Shown: piece after piece, positions 33,198-40,983 of the stretch | How the letters are laid out: each line of letters begins with the position of its first letter | Position numbering within the stretch: position 1 is the stretch's first letter | Origin: Myxococcales bacterium | GTDB lineage: Bacteria; Myxococcota_A; Polyangia; Polyangiales; Ga0077539 | DNA length: 47,576 bases | Assembly (NCBI GenBank): GCA_013298625.1 | Contig: JAAFIF010000079.1 | Span: 1 to 47,576 of the forward strand | Direction: 5' to 3' | Notes under the pieces: generated by a model | Seen by the model: the letters and a program-made list of their open reading frames with translations, nothing else | What the model was told of the DNA's origin: nothing | Database searches by the model: none | Position numbers and translations under genes: made by a program

Positions 33198-34036
33198 GCG
33201 TGCATGTGTCGCAGGTCGGCCAGCTGCGCTTCGAGCTTCTTGCGCGCGCGGGCTTCGAGCTGACGAGCGCGCTCGCGAGAGACGCCCAGCTTGCGGCCGA
33301 GCTCGGCGAGCGAGAGCTCTTCGTCGCTCATGATGCGCTGCTCGACGATGAAGCGCTCGCGGGGATCGAGGCGGGCGACCGCGGCGCGCACTCGAATGTC
33401 GTACACATTTTGCCGCTCGGCCTGCGCGTACTGCTCGTCCGCAGGGGGAGCGTTGTCGCCGAGAGAGTCTCCGCGGGTCCCTTCGCCGTCGGCGTAGACG
33501 GGGACGTCCAGCGAGACGTCGCGCGCGTCGAGGCGCTGCAGCAAGGGCTCGAGCTTCTCGACGGTCATGTTGAGCTTCTCGGCGAGGGCGGCGAGCGCCT
33601 CGTCCTTGTTGTGAACGACGTTGGAGATGCGCGCCCGCTCGCGGCGGAGCTGAAAGAACAGCTTCGAGCGCAAGGGGCCCGAGCCGGCGCCCACGAGGCT
33701 CCACGAACGGATGACGTAGTTGAGGACGTACGCGCGGATCCAATAGGCCGCGTAGGTGACGAAGCGCGTGCCCTTGTACGGGTCGAACTTCTCGAGCGCC
33801 GTAGCGAGGCCGACGTTGCCCTCGGCGACGAGCTCGGGCATCGGGAGCCCGTAGCGCTTGTACTGCCGCGCCATCGAGAGGACGAAGCGGAGGTTGCTCT
33901 CGACGAGCTTGGTGCCCGCGGCACGGTCGCCGTTGCGATAGCGAACGGCCAGGTCGTGTTCGTCTTCGCGCGAGAGCACCTCGGTGCTACGGACGCGCTG
34001 CATAAAGCCTCTCACTGCAAGGTCGTTGTCGCTCAT
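33185..34036 (-). CDS. rpoH: RpoH-type (sigma-32-like) RNA polymerase sigma factor
   Basis: 283 residues from MSDNDLAVRG, typical of heat-shock sigma factors. Region 2.1-2.4 (KLVESNLRFVLSMARQYKR, GNVGLATALEKFD, FVTYAAYWIRAYV) is intact. RSKLFFQLRRE (123-133) is the RpoH box that tells RpoH from RpoD. LSLAELGRKLGVSRERARQLE is the region 4.2 helix-turn-helix for the -35 element. Myxobacteria have several RpoH-like sigma factors with stress or developmental roles, so this may not be the sole heat-shock sigma. The ORF stays open 141 bases upstream without domain support; the ATG with GGAG about 11 bases upstream is used. Its last 13 bases are duplicated at the far end of the hairpin element. Confidence 0.88.
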   Translation of the reverse strand: MSDNDLAVRGFMQRVRSTEVLSREDEHDLAVRYRNGDRAAGTKLVESNLRFVLSMARQYKRYGLPMPELVAEGNVGLATALEKFDPYKGTRFVTYAAYWIRAYVLNYVIRSWSLVGAGSGPLRSKLFFQLRRERARISNVVHNKDEALAALAEKLNMTVEKLEPLLQRLDARDVSLDVPVYADGEGTRGDSLGDNAPPADEQYAQAERQNVYDIRVRAAVARLDPRERFIVEQRIMSDEELSLAELGRKLGVSRERARQLEARARKKLEAQLADLRHMHAEAA

Positions 34037-34363
34037 GGGATGGTCGCTCCGTTCGACAGATGCGCGAGTGGCTCGGGCGTCGCGCTCAACAGTGTCGAGA
34101 ACCGAAGAACTAAGTCGGTCCGACACCAACCGAGCAGAGGGGGAAACTCTTCCGCTCGACGCCCGACGGGACACCACTCGTTCCGTCGTCGATAGAGTTG
34201 GTACGCACGGTCTCGTTGCGTTCCAGCCCGCGGCGCGTGAAGTAGTTTGAAGTCGACGGCGCTCTGTGAAGGACTGTGAAGAGCGCGCTGCGACTGTGTG
34301 TCCCCCGACGCACGGAGACGTAATGCACGCCTAGCCGATCGGGTAGTGCGCCTCGAAAAATAG
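34037..34363. promoter_or_regulatory. 327-bp intergenic region upstream of sigma factor gene
   Basis: Contains no convincing ORF. It must hold the sigma-factor promoter (minus strand) and the trailer of the cupin gene. The only clear structure is the TGAAG array. I could not assign -35/-10 elements with confidence. Confidence 0.6.
34238..34281. promoter_or_regulatory. Four TGAAG sites in two 10-bp-spaced pairs, possible operator
   Basis: TGAAG begins at 34238, 34248, 34267 and 34277. Spacing is 10 bases within each pair and 29 between pair starts, so all sites fall roughly on one DNA face. It lies about 200-245 bases upstream of the sigma-factor start, a common distance for an activator. The regulator is unknown; chance repetition cannot be excluded. 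Confidence 0.4.
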
Positions 34364-35374
34364 TCAGCGGCTCAGCGCCCGAAACCGCTGCTCGGGCCCG
34401 CCCGGCGCGTACGCCTGCACAGCCACCAGCGGAACCGTCCCCGCTCCCACCCACGCGTGCCGCATCCCCGCCGCGATCACCTGCGGATCTCCAGCGCGCA
34501 CCACGTTCTGGTGCCCCAGCGCCCCCTCGCCCGCGCCCCACACGTTGACCATCCCGTCCGCGATCACCGCGGTGATCAGCTCGTACGATCGCTCGTGCAC
34601 GTGCTCTGCGACGTTGGCGCTCGCCCCGCCCACGAGCACGCCGAACGAAGCCCGCCGCGCCGAGGGACCATCGAACGCGATCTTCGCGCGAAACGCCCCT
34701 TGCCCCCACGAGAGCCACTCGACGTCCGCGAGCCGCCGCACTTGCAGCCCTTGCGGAGCGAGCGCGCGTCGCTCGACCATCACCTTCGCGCCGCCCGCGC
34801 TCGCGTCGCCCACAGCAGCGTCGCTGTCCGCAGAGACCTCCTCGGTCCCCATCGACGCAGGCGCGTCCCGGGCGACGACCAGGACCACCGCGGCCGGCGG
34901 ATCGCTCGGCCCCACGTACACGTAGAGCCCTTGCCCCGATGAGCGCAGCGCAGTCCACGCGGTGATCGCCGACTGCTCGTCGAGCTCGTTCGACTCGCGC
35001 GGCTCGGGGTTGGCGACCGACGCGTACGCCCGCCCCGCCACCACCATCGCCAGCGCGTCCACGGTCTCGTCGGCGTCCACGCGCAAGCTCGTCCCGGGCT
35101 CGAGCACCCACGCGTTCATCTTGGCCGGCGCGCGCTCGTCGTCGAAGCCCGTGCTCACCCTGCAGGCGCCCGTCTCGCAGCGGCGAACCGCCGGGCTCGC
35201 GCGCCAATCGGCCGCAGAAATCTCAGGTAATTCTCTGGGAGCGACGCGCCCGCCGAACCCCTCGGGCACGCGCACGTCCGTCGTCCCCTGCGAGCCGCGA
35301 CAGCGCGCTGCGCCCAGCGCCGCGACGAGCGCGACACCGAGCGCAGCCGTCGCCCTCGCGCGCGAGAGCGTCAC
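34364..35374 (-). CDS. Exported cupin-domain protein
   Basis: 336 residues from a GTG whose GTGA overlaps the stop of the peptidase-like gene. The N-terminus has a hydrophobic core (ALGVALVAALGAARC) consistent with a signal or lipoprotein anchor, although Arg before the Cys is poor for a lipobox. The C-terminal 110 residues form a cupin barrel: EHVHERSYELITAVIADG (metal-binding His/Glu), then a Gly-turn, VRAGDPQVIAAGMRHAWVGAG with the second His. An earlier barrel-like part (about 85-175) suggests a bicupin. Cupins bind metal and act as enzymes or sensors; this one should be periplasmic. Substrate unknown. Likely cotranscribed with the M20 amidohydrolase gene. Confidence 0.75.
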   Translation of the reverse strand: MTLSRARATAALGVALVAALGAARCRGSQGTTDVRVPEGFGGRVAPRELPEISAADWRASPAVRRCETGACRVSTGFDDERAPAKMNAWVLEPGTSLRVDADETVDALAMVVAGRAYASVANPEPRESNELDEQSAITAWTALRSSGQGLYVYVGPSDPPAAVVLVVARDAPASMGTEEVSADSDAAVGDASAGGAKVMVERRALAPQGLQVRRLADVEWLSWGQGAFRAKIAFDGPSARRASFGVLVGGASANVAEHVHERSYELITAVIADGMVNVWGAGEGALGHQNVVRAGDPQVIAAGMRHAWVGAGTVPLVAVQAYAPGGPEQRFRALSR

Positions 35375-36561
35375 CGAGGACGCGCCTCCCACGCGGCGCG
35401 GGCGCTCGCGCGAAGCCGCTCGTCGCCGAGAAAATCCACGGTCGTCCGCGCCATCGCCTTCGCGGCAGAGAGCATCCCTTCGACCCCGCGCTCGGACGCC
35501 GCGCACTTCGCGAACGCCTGCTGGTGGCACGTCGTCTCGCCCTCGTCGCAGATCGCCACCCACGGATGAATGCTCGCGACGGCGTGCGAGACGTCGCCCA
35601 TGTCCGTGCTGCCAGCGCCCGCGTCGGGGTCGGTTCGCTTGGGATTTCGCCCGAGGTTCTTCATGTGCGCGCCGAACGTGTCCGCCAGCGGCATGTTGTT
35701 CTGCAGGTCTTTGTACCCGCGGCGCGCGGTCACTTCGAGCCGCACGTCCGACGCCATCGCCGCGGCCTTCGCGCAGCGCTCGACGATCGCCCGCACGCGC
35801 TCGAGCTCGCGCACGTTCGTCGCGCGCACGCTGAACTCGCAGCTCGCGCGCTCGGCCACGATGTTGACCGCCTCGCCGCCCTGCGTGACGAACCCGTGCA
35901 CGCGCACGCCGTCGCGAAAGTGCACGCGCTGCGAGTCGATCAAGTGAAACGTGTTGGTCACGGCGCTGAGCGCGCTCTGGCCGTCCCACGGGGCGATCGC
36001 TGCGTGCGAGGCTTTTCCGTAGAAATCGAAGTGCAGCCACACGTTGGCGAGCGTCGGGTGCGCCAGCAAATCTCGGTCGAAGGGATGAAACATCATCGCG
36101 GCTTCGACGCCCTCGAACGCGCCCGCTTCGAGCAAGAGGATCTTGCCCCCTCCGCCCTCTTCGGCGGGCGTCCCGACCAGGTCCGCGCCGCCGTGCAGGT
36201 GCGGCGCTTGTTCGCGCAGCACGCTGGCGACCGCGACGAACGCTCCGACGGCGCCCGCGGCGATGAGGTTGTGCCCGCACGCGTGCCCGACGTGCGGAAG
36301 CGCGTCGTACTCGGCGAGGATGGCCACCCTCGGTCCGCTCGTCCCGCAGCGGGCGCGCAGCGCCGTCGCGAGCCCGCCGAACGGGCGCTCGACGGGCAGG
36401 TCCGTCAGCGAGCGAACGGTCTCAGCGATCCACTCGGCCGCGCGGTGCTCTTCGAAGCGCAGCTCGGGGTGGCTGTGAATCTTCAACGCCAGCTCGGACA
36501 GCGCCGCCGCGTGTCCGTCGATCACGGCGTCGATGCGCGCGTGCACGTCCTTCGGTTGCAT
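35371..36561 (-). CDS. M20-family amidohydrolase/peptidase (AbgB-like)
   Basis: 396 residues from the ATG (a GTG one codon upstream is possible). A dizinc peptidase/amidohydrolase of the M20D group, which cleaves N-acyl or amino-benzoyl amide bonds. Motifs: IHSHPELRFEEHRA at the start, AEYDALPHVGHACGHNLIAAG (metal ligands His and Asp), GTPAEEGGGGKILLLEAGAF (catalytic Glu-Glu), FYGKASHAA (dimerisation-domain His) and GAGSTDMGDVSH near the C-terminus. No signal peptide, so cytosolic. It overlaps the exported cupin gene by four bases; a common pathway is possible but no substrate is indicated. Confidence 0.92.
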   Translation of the reverse strand: MQPKDVHARIDAVIDGHAAALSELALKIHSHPELRFEEHRAAEWIAETVRSLTDLPVERPFGGLATALRARCGTSGPRVAILAEYDALPHVGHACGHNLIAAGAVGAFVAVASVLREQAPHLHGGADLVGTPAEEGGGGKILLLEAGAFEGVEAAMMFHPFDRDLLAHPTLANVWLHFDFYGKASHAAIAPWDGQSALSAVTNTFHLIDSQRVHFRDGVRVHGFVTQGGEAVNIVAERASCEFSVRATNVRELERVRAIVERCAKAAAMASDVRLEVTARRGYKDLQNNMPLADTFGAHMKNLGRNPKRTDPDAGAGSTDMGDVSHAVASIHPWVAICDEGETTCHQQAFAKCAASERGVEGMLSAAKAMARTTVDFLGDERLRASARAAWEARPR

Positions 36562-36632
36562 CACTCTCTCGACGTCGAAACGTACCGAGAACTTGCACCG
36601 GCGTCGCGCACCTCCGACATTTGTCTCTCTTC

Positions 36633-37634
36633 ATGGGCATCGAAGCGCTCATCACCGAAGCACAAAAAGGAAAGGTCGCTCCCATCCTCGTCGTCGTGGG
36701 CGACGAGCGCATGCTCGTGACGCAGGCGATCGACGCGGTGCGCGCCGCGACCGTGGGCCCTGGGCCGCGCGGCTTCAACGAAGACCACTTCGACGCGACC
36801 AACACGCTCAGCGCCACCGTCGCCGACGCCGCGCGCTCGCTGCCCATGATGGCCAAGGTGCGCCTCGTGCTCGTGCGCAACGCCGAAGCGTGGAAGGCCG
36901 ACCAGTGGGAAGAGCTCTTGCGCTACGCAGAGTCTCCGTCGCCCAGCACCGTGCTCTTGGTGACCGCTGAGAAGCTCAACGGCTCGATGCGCTTCGTCAC
37001 GGCGGCGAAGAAGAAGGGCTACCTGTTCGAGGCCAAGACGCCGGACGAGCGCGACCTCGGTCCGTGGCTCGACGCCGAGGCGCGACGCAGGGGCATCAGC
37101 TTCGAGCGCGGCGCGGCCGAAGCGCTGATCTTGTCCATCGGCGCAGACCTGGGCGCGCTCGCGGACGGTCTCGAGCGCCTGCAGCTCTTCGCGGGCAAGC
37201 GCGCGATCCGCGAAGACGACGTCGAAGAGGTCATCAAGCCCATCCGCGAGTCGGGCGTCTTCGAGCTGTCCGAAGCGGTGGCGGACAAGAACCTCCCGCG
37301 GTGCTTCTCGATCATCGACTCGCTCTCGCGCGCGAAGGACAAGGACAAGCCCGCGCTGGTTGTGCTCGCCCTCGTCGCGCGGCAAGTGCGGTTGATCTCG
37401 ATCGCGCGCGACGCGATCGAGAAGGGCGCGGACCCGGTCGGCGCGCTCGCCGGCAAGATGCCCCCGTTTGCGGCGAAGAACATGGCGCGCTTCGCCAAGA
37501 AGTGGAGCTCGGCGCAGCTCTTTCGGGCGCTGCGCAAGCTCAGCGAGACCGACGGGCGACTGAAGTCCGTCAGCGCCGCGCGCGGGCAAGAGTGGCGCGT
37601 GATGGAAGAGCTCGTCCTCTCGCTCTGCGCGTGA
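36633..37634 (+). CDS. holA: DNA polymerase III subunit delta
   Basis: 333 residues from the ATG; a TTG 12 bases upstream is possible. The delta subunit is the wrench of the clamp loader that opens the beta sliding clamp. LVVVGDERMLVTQAIDAVR is the typical start (family members read V-x-G-[DE]-E-x-L); FDATNT and LPMMAKVRLVLVRNAE match the AAA+-like domain; the C-terminal helices carry the HolA collar. Length fits (about 340). A housekeeping gene between unrelated neighbours, convergent with rubredoxin. Confidence 0.9.
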   Translation: MGIEALITEAQKGKVAPILVVVGDERMLVTQAIDAVRAATVGPGPRGFNEDHFDATNTLSATVADAARSLPMMAKVRLVLVRNAEAWKADQWEELLRYAESPSPSTVLLVTAEKLNGSMRFVTAAKKKGYLFEAKTPDERDLGPWLDAEARRRGISFERGAAEALILSIGADLGALADGLERLQLFAGKRAIREDDVEEVIKPIRESGVFELSEAVADKNLPRCFSIIDSLSRAKDKDKPALVVLALVARQVRLISIARDAIEKGADPVGALAGKMPPFAAKNMARFAKKWSSAQLFRALRKLSETDGRLKSVSAARGQEWRVMEELVLSLCA

Positions 37635-37656
37635 GTCAGCGCGCCGAGCGAGCGGC

Positions 37657-37833
37657 TCAGCTCATGGGCTCGAAGTCAGCTTTCGACGCGCCGCAGTCGG
37701 GGCACGACCAGTCTTCGGGCAGATCTTGAAAAGGTGTGCCCGGCGCGATGCCCGCGGCGGGGTCACCTTCGGCCGGGTCGTAGATCGAGTTGCACACCGC
37801 GCAGCGGTACCGGGTCGTTCGTGGGTCAGCCAT
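37657..37833 (-). CDS. Rubredoxin
   Basis: 58 residues from the ATG. Four cysteines at 11, 14, 44 and 47 (YRCAVCNSIYDP and DWSCPDCGASKADFEPM) bind a single iron, and the PxxxW(S)CPxCG pattern is fully conserved. A small one-electron carrier for oxidoreductases or oxygen/peroxide reduction. An earlier in-frame start would add eight residues. Divergent from the adenosyltransferase with 94 bases between, convergent with holA. Confidence 0.95.
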   Translation of the reverse strand: MADPRTTRYRCAVCNSIYDPAEGDPAAGIAPGTPFQDLPEDWSCPDCGASKADFEPMS

Positions 37834-37927
37834 TGGAGAGACACGAGGATCGCACAATTGCGCGGGGGGAGATCAGCCTCGTAGATTCCGCCGACACCGA
37901 GGGGGGTTCTGTGGCATCCACCGTCGC

Positions 37928-38491
37928 ATGCCACGGATCACAAGGGTGTACACGCGCACAGGTGACGACGGGACGACCTCGCTCGGCGGAGGGCAGCGGG
38001 TGCCCAAAGAGGCGCTGCGCATCGAGGCGTACGGGACCGTCGACGAGCTCAACTCGTGCGTGGGCGTCGCGATCGCGCTGGGGCTGGACGCGCGGCTGAA
38101 CGAGGCGCTCGCCACGGTGCAGAACGAGCTGTTTCACTTGGGGAGCGACCTGTGCATCCTCGAAGAGGACAAGGCGAAGTTCGCTGTTCCGAAGATCGAA
38201 GAGCGGCACGTGGTGGCGCTCGAAGAGCTGATGGACTCGCTGAGCGAGTCGCTCGCGCCGCTCGAGAACTTTGTGTTGCCCGGAGGCACCGCGGGCGCCG
38301 CGCAGCTGCACGTCGCGCGCTGCGTGTGCCGCCGCGCAGAGCGACACGCCACGGCGCTCTCGCGCATCGAGCCCGTCGGGTCCTTCGTCGTGAAGTACCT
38401 CAACCGCTTGAGCGACGCGCTCTTCGTGATGGCCCGCTACGAGAACTTCGCCAAGGGCAAGACCGACGTGTTGTGGAACAGCCGCGCCTGA
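37928..38491 (+). CDS. PduO-type cob(I)alamin adenosyltransferase
   Basis: 187 residues. Transfers the adenosyl group of ATP to cob(I)alamin. VYTRTGDDGTTSLGGG (8-22) is the N-terminal ATP-binding loop, RIEAYGTVDELNS the next conserved stretch, and VLPGGTAGAAQLHVARCVCRRAER the phosphate-contact and active-site helix; length matches. B12-dependent partners (for example a mutase) are not in the window, so the gene probably serves cobalamin salvage generally. The chosen ATG removes 46 unsupported residues of the longest frame. Confidence 0.93.
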   Translation: MPRITRVYTRTGDDGTTSLGGGQRVPKEALRIEAYGTVDELNSCVGVAIALGLDARLNEALATVQNELFHLGSDLCILEEDKAKFAVPKIEERHVVALEELMDSLSESLAPLENFVLPGGTAGAAQLHVARCVCRRAERHATALSRIEPVGSFVVKYLNRLSDALFVMARYENFAKGKTDVLWNSRA

Positions 38492-38501
38492 GCCGCGGAG
38501 C

Positions 38502-40961
38502 TCACGCTTCGGTCGCGCCGTGATCAGGCGTCGCGTAGACCGCGAGCAGCGCCGCGAGGGTCATCGACGCGATCGCGGTGAGCCCCGCGAGCGAGAGCGC
38601 GTCGAGCGCGCGAGGTCCGAAGTTCTCTGCGCGGCTGCCGAGCGCAGGGAGCATCGTCCAGCCGATCGCGAGCAGCGCCCAGCCGCGCGCGCCGCCCGCG
38701 GTGCGACCGGGCAAGAGCGCGGTCATCGAGAGCGACGCGACCGCGAGCAGCGAGAGCGCGGGCAAGTGAGACGCGGCCCACGGCCCCGATGAGCCTGCGA
38801 GCACCGCGCCGCCGCCGGGCAAGAGCGCCCACACGAGGCCCAGCGCGAGCCCCGCGGCGACGAAGGCCCGAGAGCGCTTCGCGCCAGCGAAATACGCGCG
38901 AAAGATCAGCGCCGCGGGCAGTCCCACCGCGAGCGCCGTGAGCGCGAGCGCGCCCGAGACCGTGTGCCCTTCGCAGCCCATCGCGCGCACGGCGAGCGCA
39001 GGCAGCGCCGGCGCAAACGCCAGCAGCGCCCGCGTCGCGTGCCCCACCGGAACAAACGCCAGCACCAGCGCGATCACGCCCGGGATCGTCCACGTCGCCG
39101 CGCCGATCGGGTCCCGCACCAGCGCGGGGATCGCGCTCGCGACCACGATCGTCCCGGCCGCAGCGAGCGCGATGCGCAGCGCGGATTCGCCGACCTCGAC
39201 GGGCTCGTCGACCTCGATGCCCACCGTTTGTTGCGAGGTTTTTTGCTGCGATTTGTCCTGCGTCTCGGCGAGCCCCGAGGGGGTCATCGACGCGATCACA
39301 GGCCGCGACGAGCGCGGAGGCGTGCTCGGTGACGAGTCGCGCGCGGGGATCTTCGCGACCACCTGCGGAGCATCGCTCGCGCGCGGCACCACCGGCTCGG
39401 GCTCGGCCTCGACCGGATCGTGGGCGAGCGTCGCGGCGAGCGCAGAGGGTGTGGTGACCGTGCGGCTCGAGGCGTCCGGCGTCCCGTCGCGAAGGGTGTT
39501 GGTGTGACGGATCGCGGGGGCCGGATCGGACGCGCGAGCGCTCGGCGCAACGGGCTGCGCTTGCTGCGATTTTGCTGGCGGTTCGTCTTGCTGCTCTGCA
39601 GCGAGGGCCTCAGCGATCGACGCCGAAGGCGCGGTGCCTGCGAGCGTCTGTGCGAGCGAGTGCATCGGCGACGGAGCGCTCTTCGCCACAGCGACCGGGC
39701 CCTTCGCGGCAGACGCGGCGGGCGCCTCGTGCATCGCAGTGCCCATCACGCTCGAGAGCGAGATCGGCGCCATGCCCACGATCGTGCTCGAGAGGCCGTC
39801 CTTCGGCGCCTTCGGCGCGCTCTTCGCCGCGCTCGACGGGGCTTCGGGCTTGGGGGCTTCGGGCTTGGGGGCTTCGGGCTTGGGGGCTTCGGGCTTGGGC
39901 TTCGCGGCGGCGGCGTTCATCGCGGCGAGCGGAGCGGCCATCACGAGCGTCCCGCGGAGGGAAGGCTCGGGCTTCGAGGGCTCGGGCTTCGAGGGCTCGG
40001 GCCCTTCGACGAGGGTCTTCGACAGCGCCGCGGCGGGCGCGCCGATGCGGCCCGCGGACGAGGGCGCCGTGGTCGAGGGCACGGGTGGAGCGACCGGCGC
40101 GTTGGGCTCGATCACCAGCGTCGATCCCCCGACGCGGCTCTCTTTGGGCTCGCTCTTGTCCTGCGTGGCCTTCGATTGCGCGGCCTTCACGAGCTCGGAC
40201 GGCGTGAACACCATCGTGGTCGCCGCGGGCCGCTCGCTCTTCGGCCCCGCGGGTGATTGCGACGGATGCGCAGGGACGCCCGCGCTCGACGGAGCCTTCA
40301 TGGGCGGGCTGTCGTCCATCGCGAGCGTGGTGCCGCCGACGCGGGGCTTGCCCGCGGCGGGGATCGCGACGCCGGGGACGCCCGCGCTCGGAGGCGCGAC
40401 AGAGGGACCGCTCTTCGCCGCTTCTTTTGCAGCTCGTTCGGCTTGTGCCTCCGCGACCTTGGCGACGAGGATCTGGTGCAAGCCCTTCGACTCGAGCGCG
40501 AGCGTCGGGGTGGGCGGCGCCTCTCGATGCGCTCCTGCGGGCCCCGGCGCGCTCGACGGCGGCTTGCTCGTGGCGGCGCTCGAGACGCCGGACGGAGGAA
40601 GGGGAAACGACATGTCCCCGAGCGCCAGCGTGGTGCGCAGCGGATCGTTGGCGCGCGACGGCGCCGGTGGATGCGCTGATTGCGCTGTCGCCGGGGTTGT
40701 CGTCGGCGGCGGCGGCGAGGACGGCGCGACGGGAGCGCCCACGGACACCGCGGGAGCAGGGTCGTCGGACACGTCCCAACGATCGTCGGACGACGCGGGG
40801 ACCGGCGGACGCTCGCTCGGGAGCTTGGGCTTCGCCATCCCCAACGGAGTCAGTGAAATGCGGCTCTTGGTGACGGACGGAAGCCGCACTCCACAGCTCG
40901 GGCAGCTCGCCCCCGCGTAATTCGCGGGAAGTTCTGCCTGACAGACGGGACATCGATCCAT
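38502..40961 (-). CDS. Membrane protein with N-terminal zinc ribbon and Thr-Leu motif array
   Basis: 819 residues. A zinc ribbon opens the protein (CPVC at 4/7 and CPSC at 20/23). From about 30 to 590 it is Pro/Ala/Ser-rich and probably unstructured. Set in this region are at least eleven short motifs of the form T-[L/M/I]-[A/V/R]: near 111, 153, 212, 249, 281, 316, 338, 393, 439, 489 and 511 (for instance GGTTLAMDD, GGSTLVIEP, RGTLVMAAP, SSTIVGMAP). A PKPEA repeat lies at about 355-374. The last 210 residues have about seven TM helices. In myxobacteria, similar Thr-containing motifs in linkers are candidate sites for Ser/Thr kinases and FHA partners, which is inference. It diverges from the cyclic-nucleotide-binding gene across only 22 bases. 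Confidence 0.78.
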   Translation of the reverse strand: MDRCPVCQAELPANYAGASCPSCGVRLPSVTKSRISLTPLGMAKPKLPSERPPVPASSDDRWDVSDDPAPAVSVGAPVAPSSPPPPTTTPATAQSAHPPAPSRANDPLRTTLALGDMSFPLPPSGVSSAATSKPPSSAPGPAGAHREAPPTPTLALESKGLHQILVAKVAEAQAERAAKEAAKSGPSVAPPSAGVPGVAIPAAGKPRVGGTTLAMDDSPPMKAPSSAGVPAHPSQSPAGPKSERPAATTMVFTPSELVKAAQSKATQDKSEPKESRVGGSTLVIEPNAPVAPPVPSTTAPSSAGRIGAPAAALSKTLVEGPEPSKPEPSKPEPSLRGTLVMAAPLAAMNAAAAKPKPEAPKPEAPKPEAPKPEAPSSAAKSAPKAPKDGLSSTIVGMAPISLSSVMGTAMHEAPAASAAKGPVAVAKSAPSPMHSLAQTLAGTAPSASIAEALAAEQQDEPPAKSQQAQPVAPSARASDPAPAIRHTNTLRDGTPDASSRTVTTPSALAATLAHDPVEAEPEPVVPRASDAPQVVAKIPARDSSPSTPPRSSRPVIASMTPSGLAETQDKSQQKTSQQTVGIEVDEPVEVGESALRIALAAAGTIVVASAIPALVRDPIGAATWTIPGVIALVLAFVPVGHATRALLAFAPALPALAVRAMGCEGHTVSGALALTALAVGLPAALIFRAYFAGAKRSRAFVAAGLALGLVWALLPGGGAVLAGSSGPWAASHLPALSLLAVASLSMTALLPGRTAGGARGWALLAIGWTMLPALGSRAENFGPRALDALSLAGLTAIASMTLAALLAVYATPDHGATEA
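39841..39900. repeat. 15-bp coding tandem repeat (four PKPEA units)
   Basis: Four copies of GCTTCGGGCTTGGGG (last base differs in the last copy) encode Pro-Lys-Pro-Glu-Ala on the minus strand. A related 15-bp repeat encoding EPSKP follows at about 39964-40003. Likely slippage-prone linker. Confidence 0.85.
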
Positions 40962-40983
40962 CTTCGATACACTCGCGCGGGCG

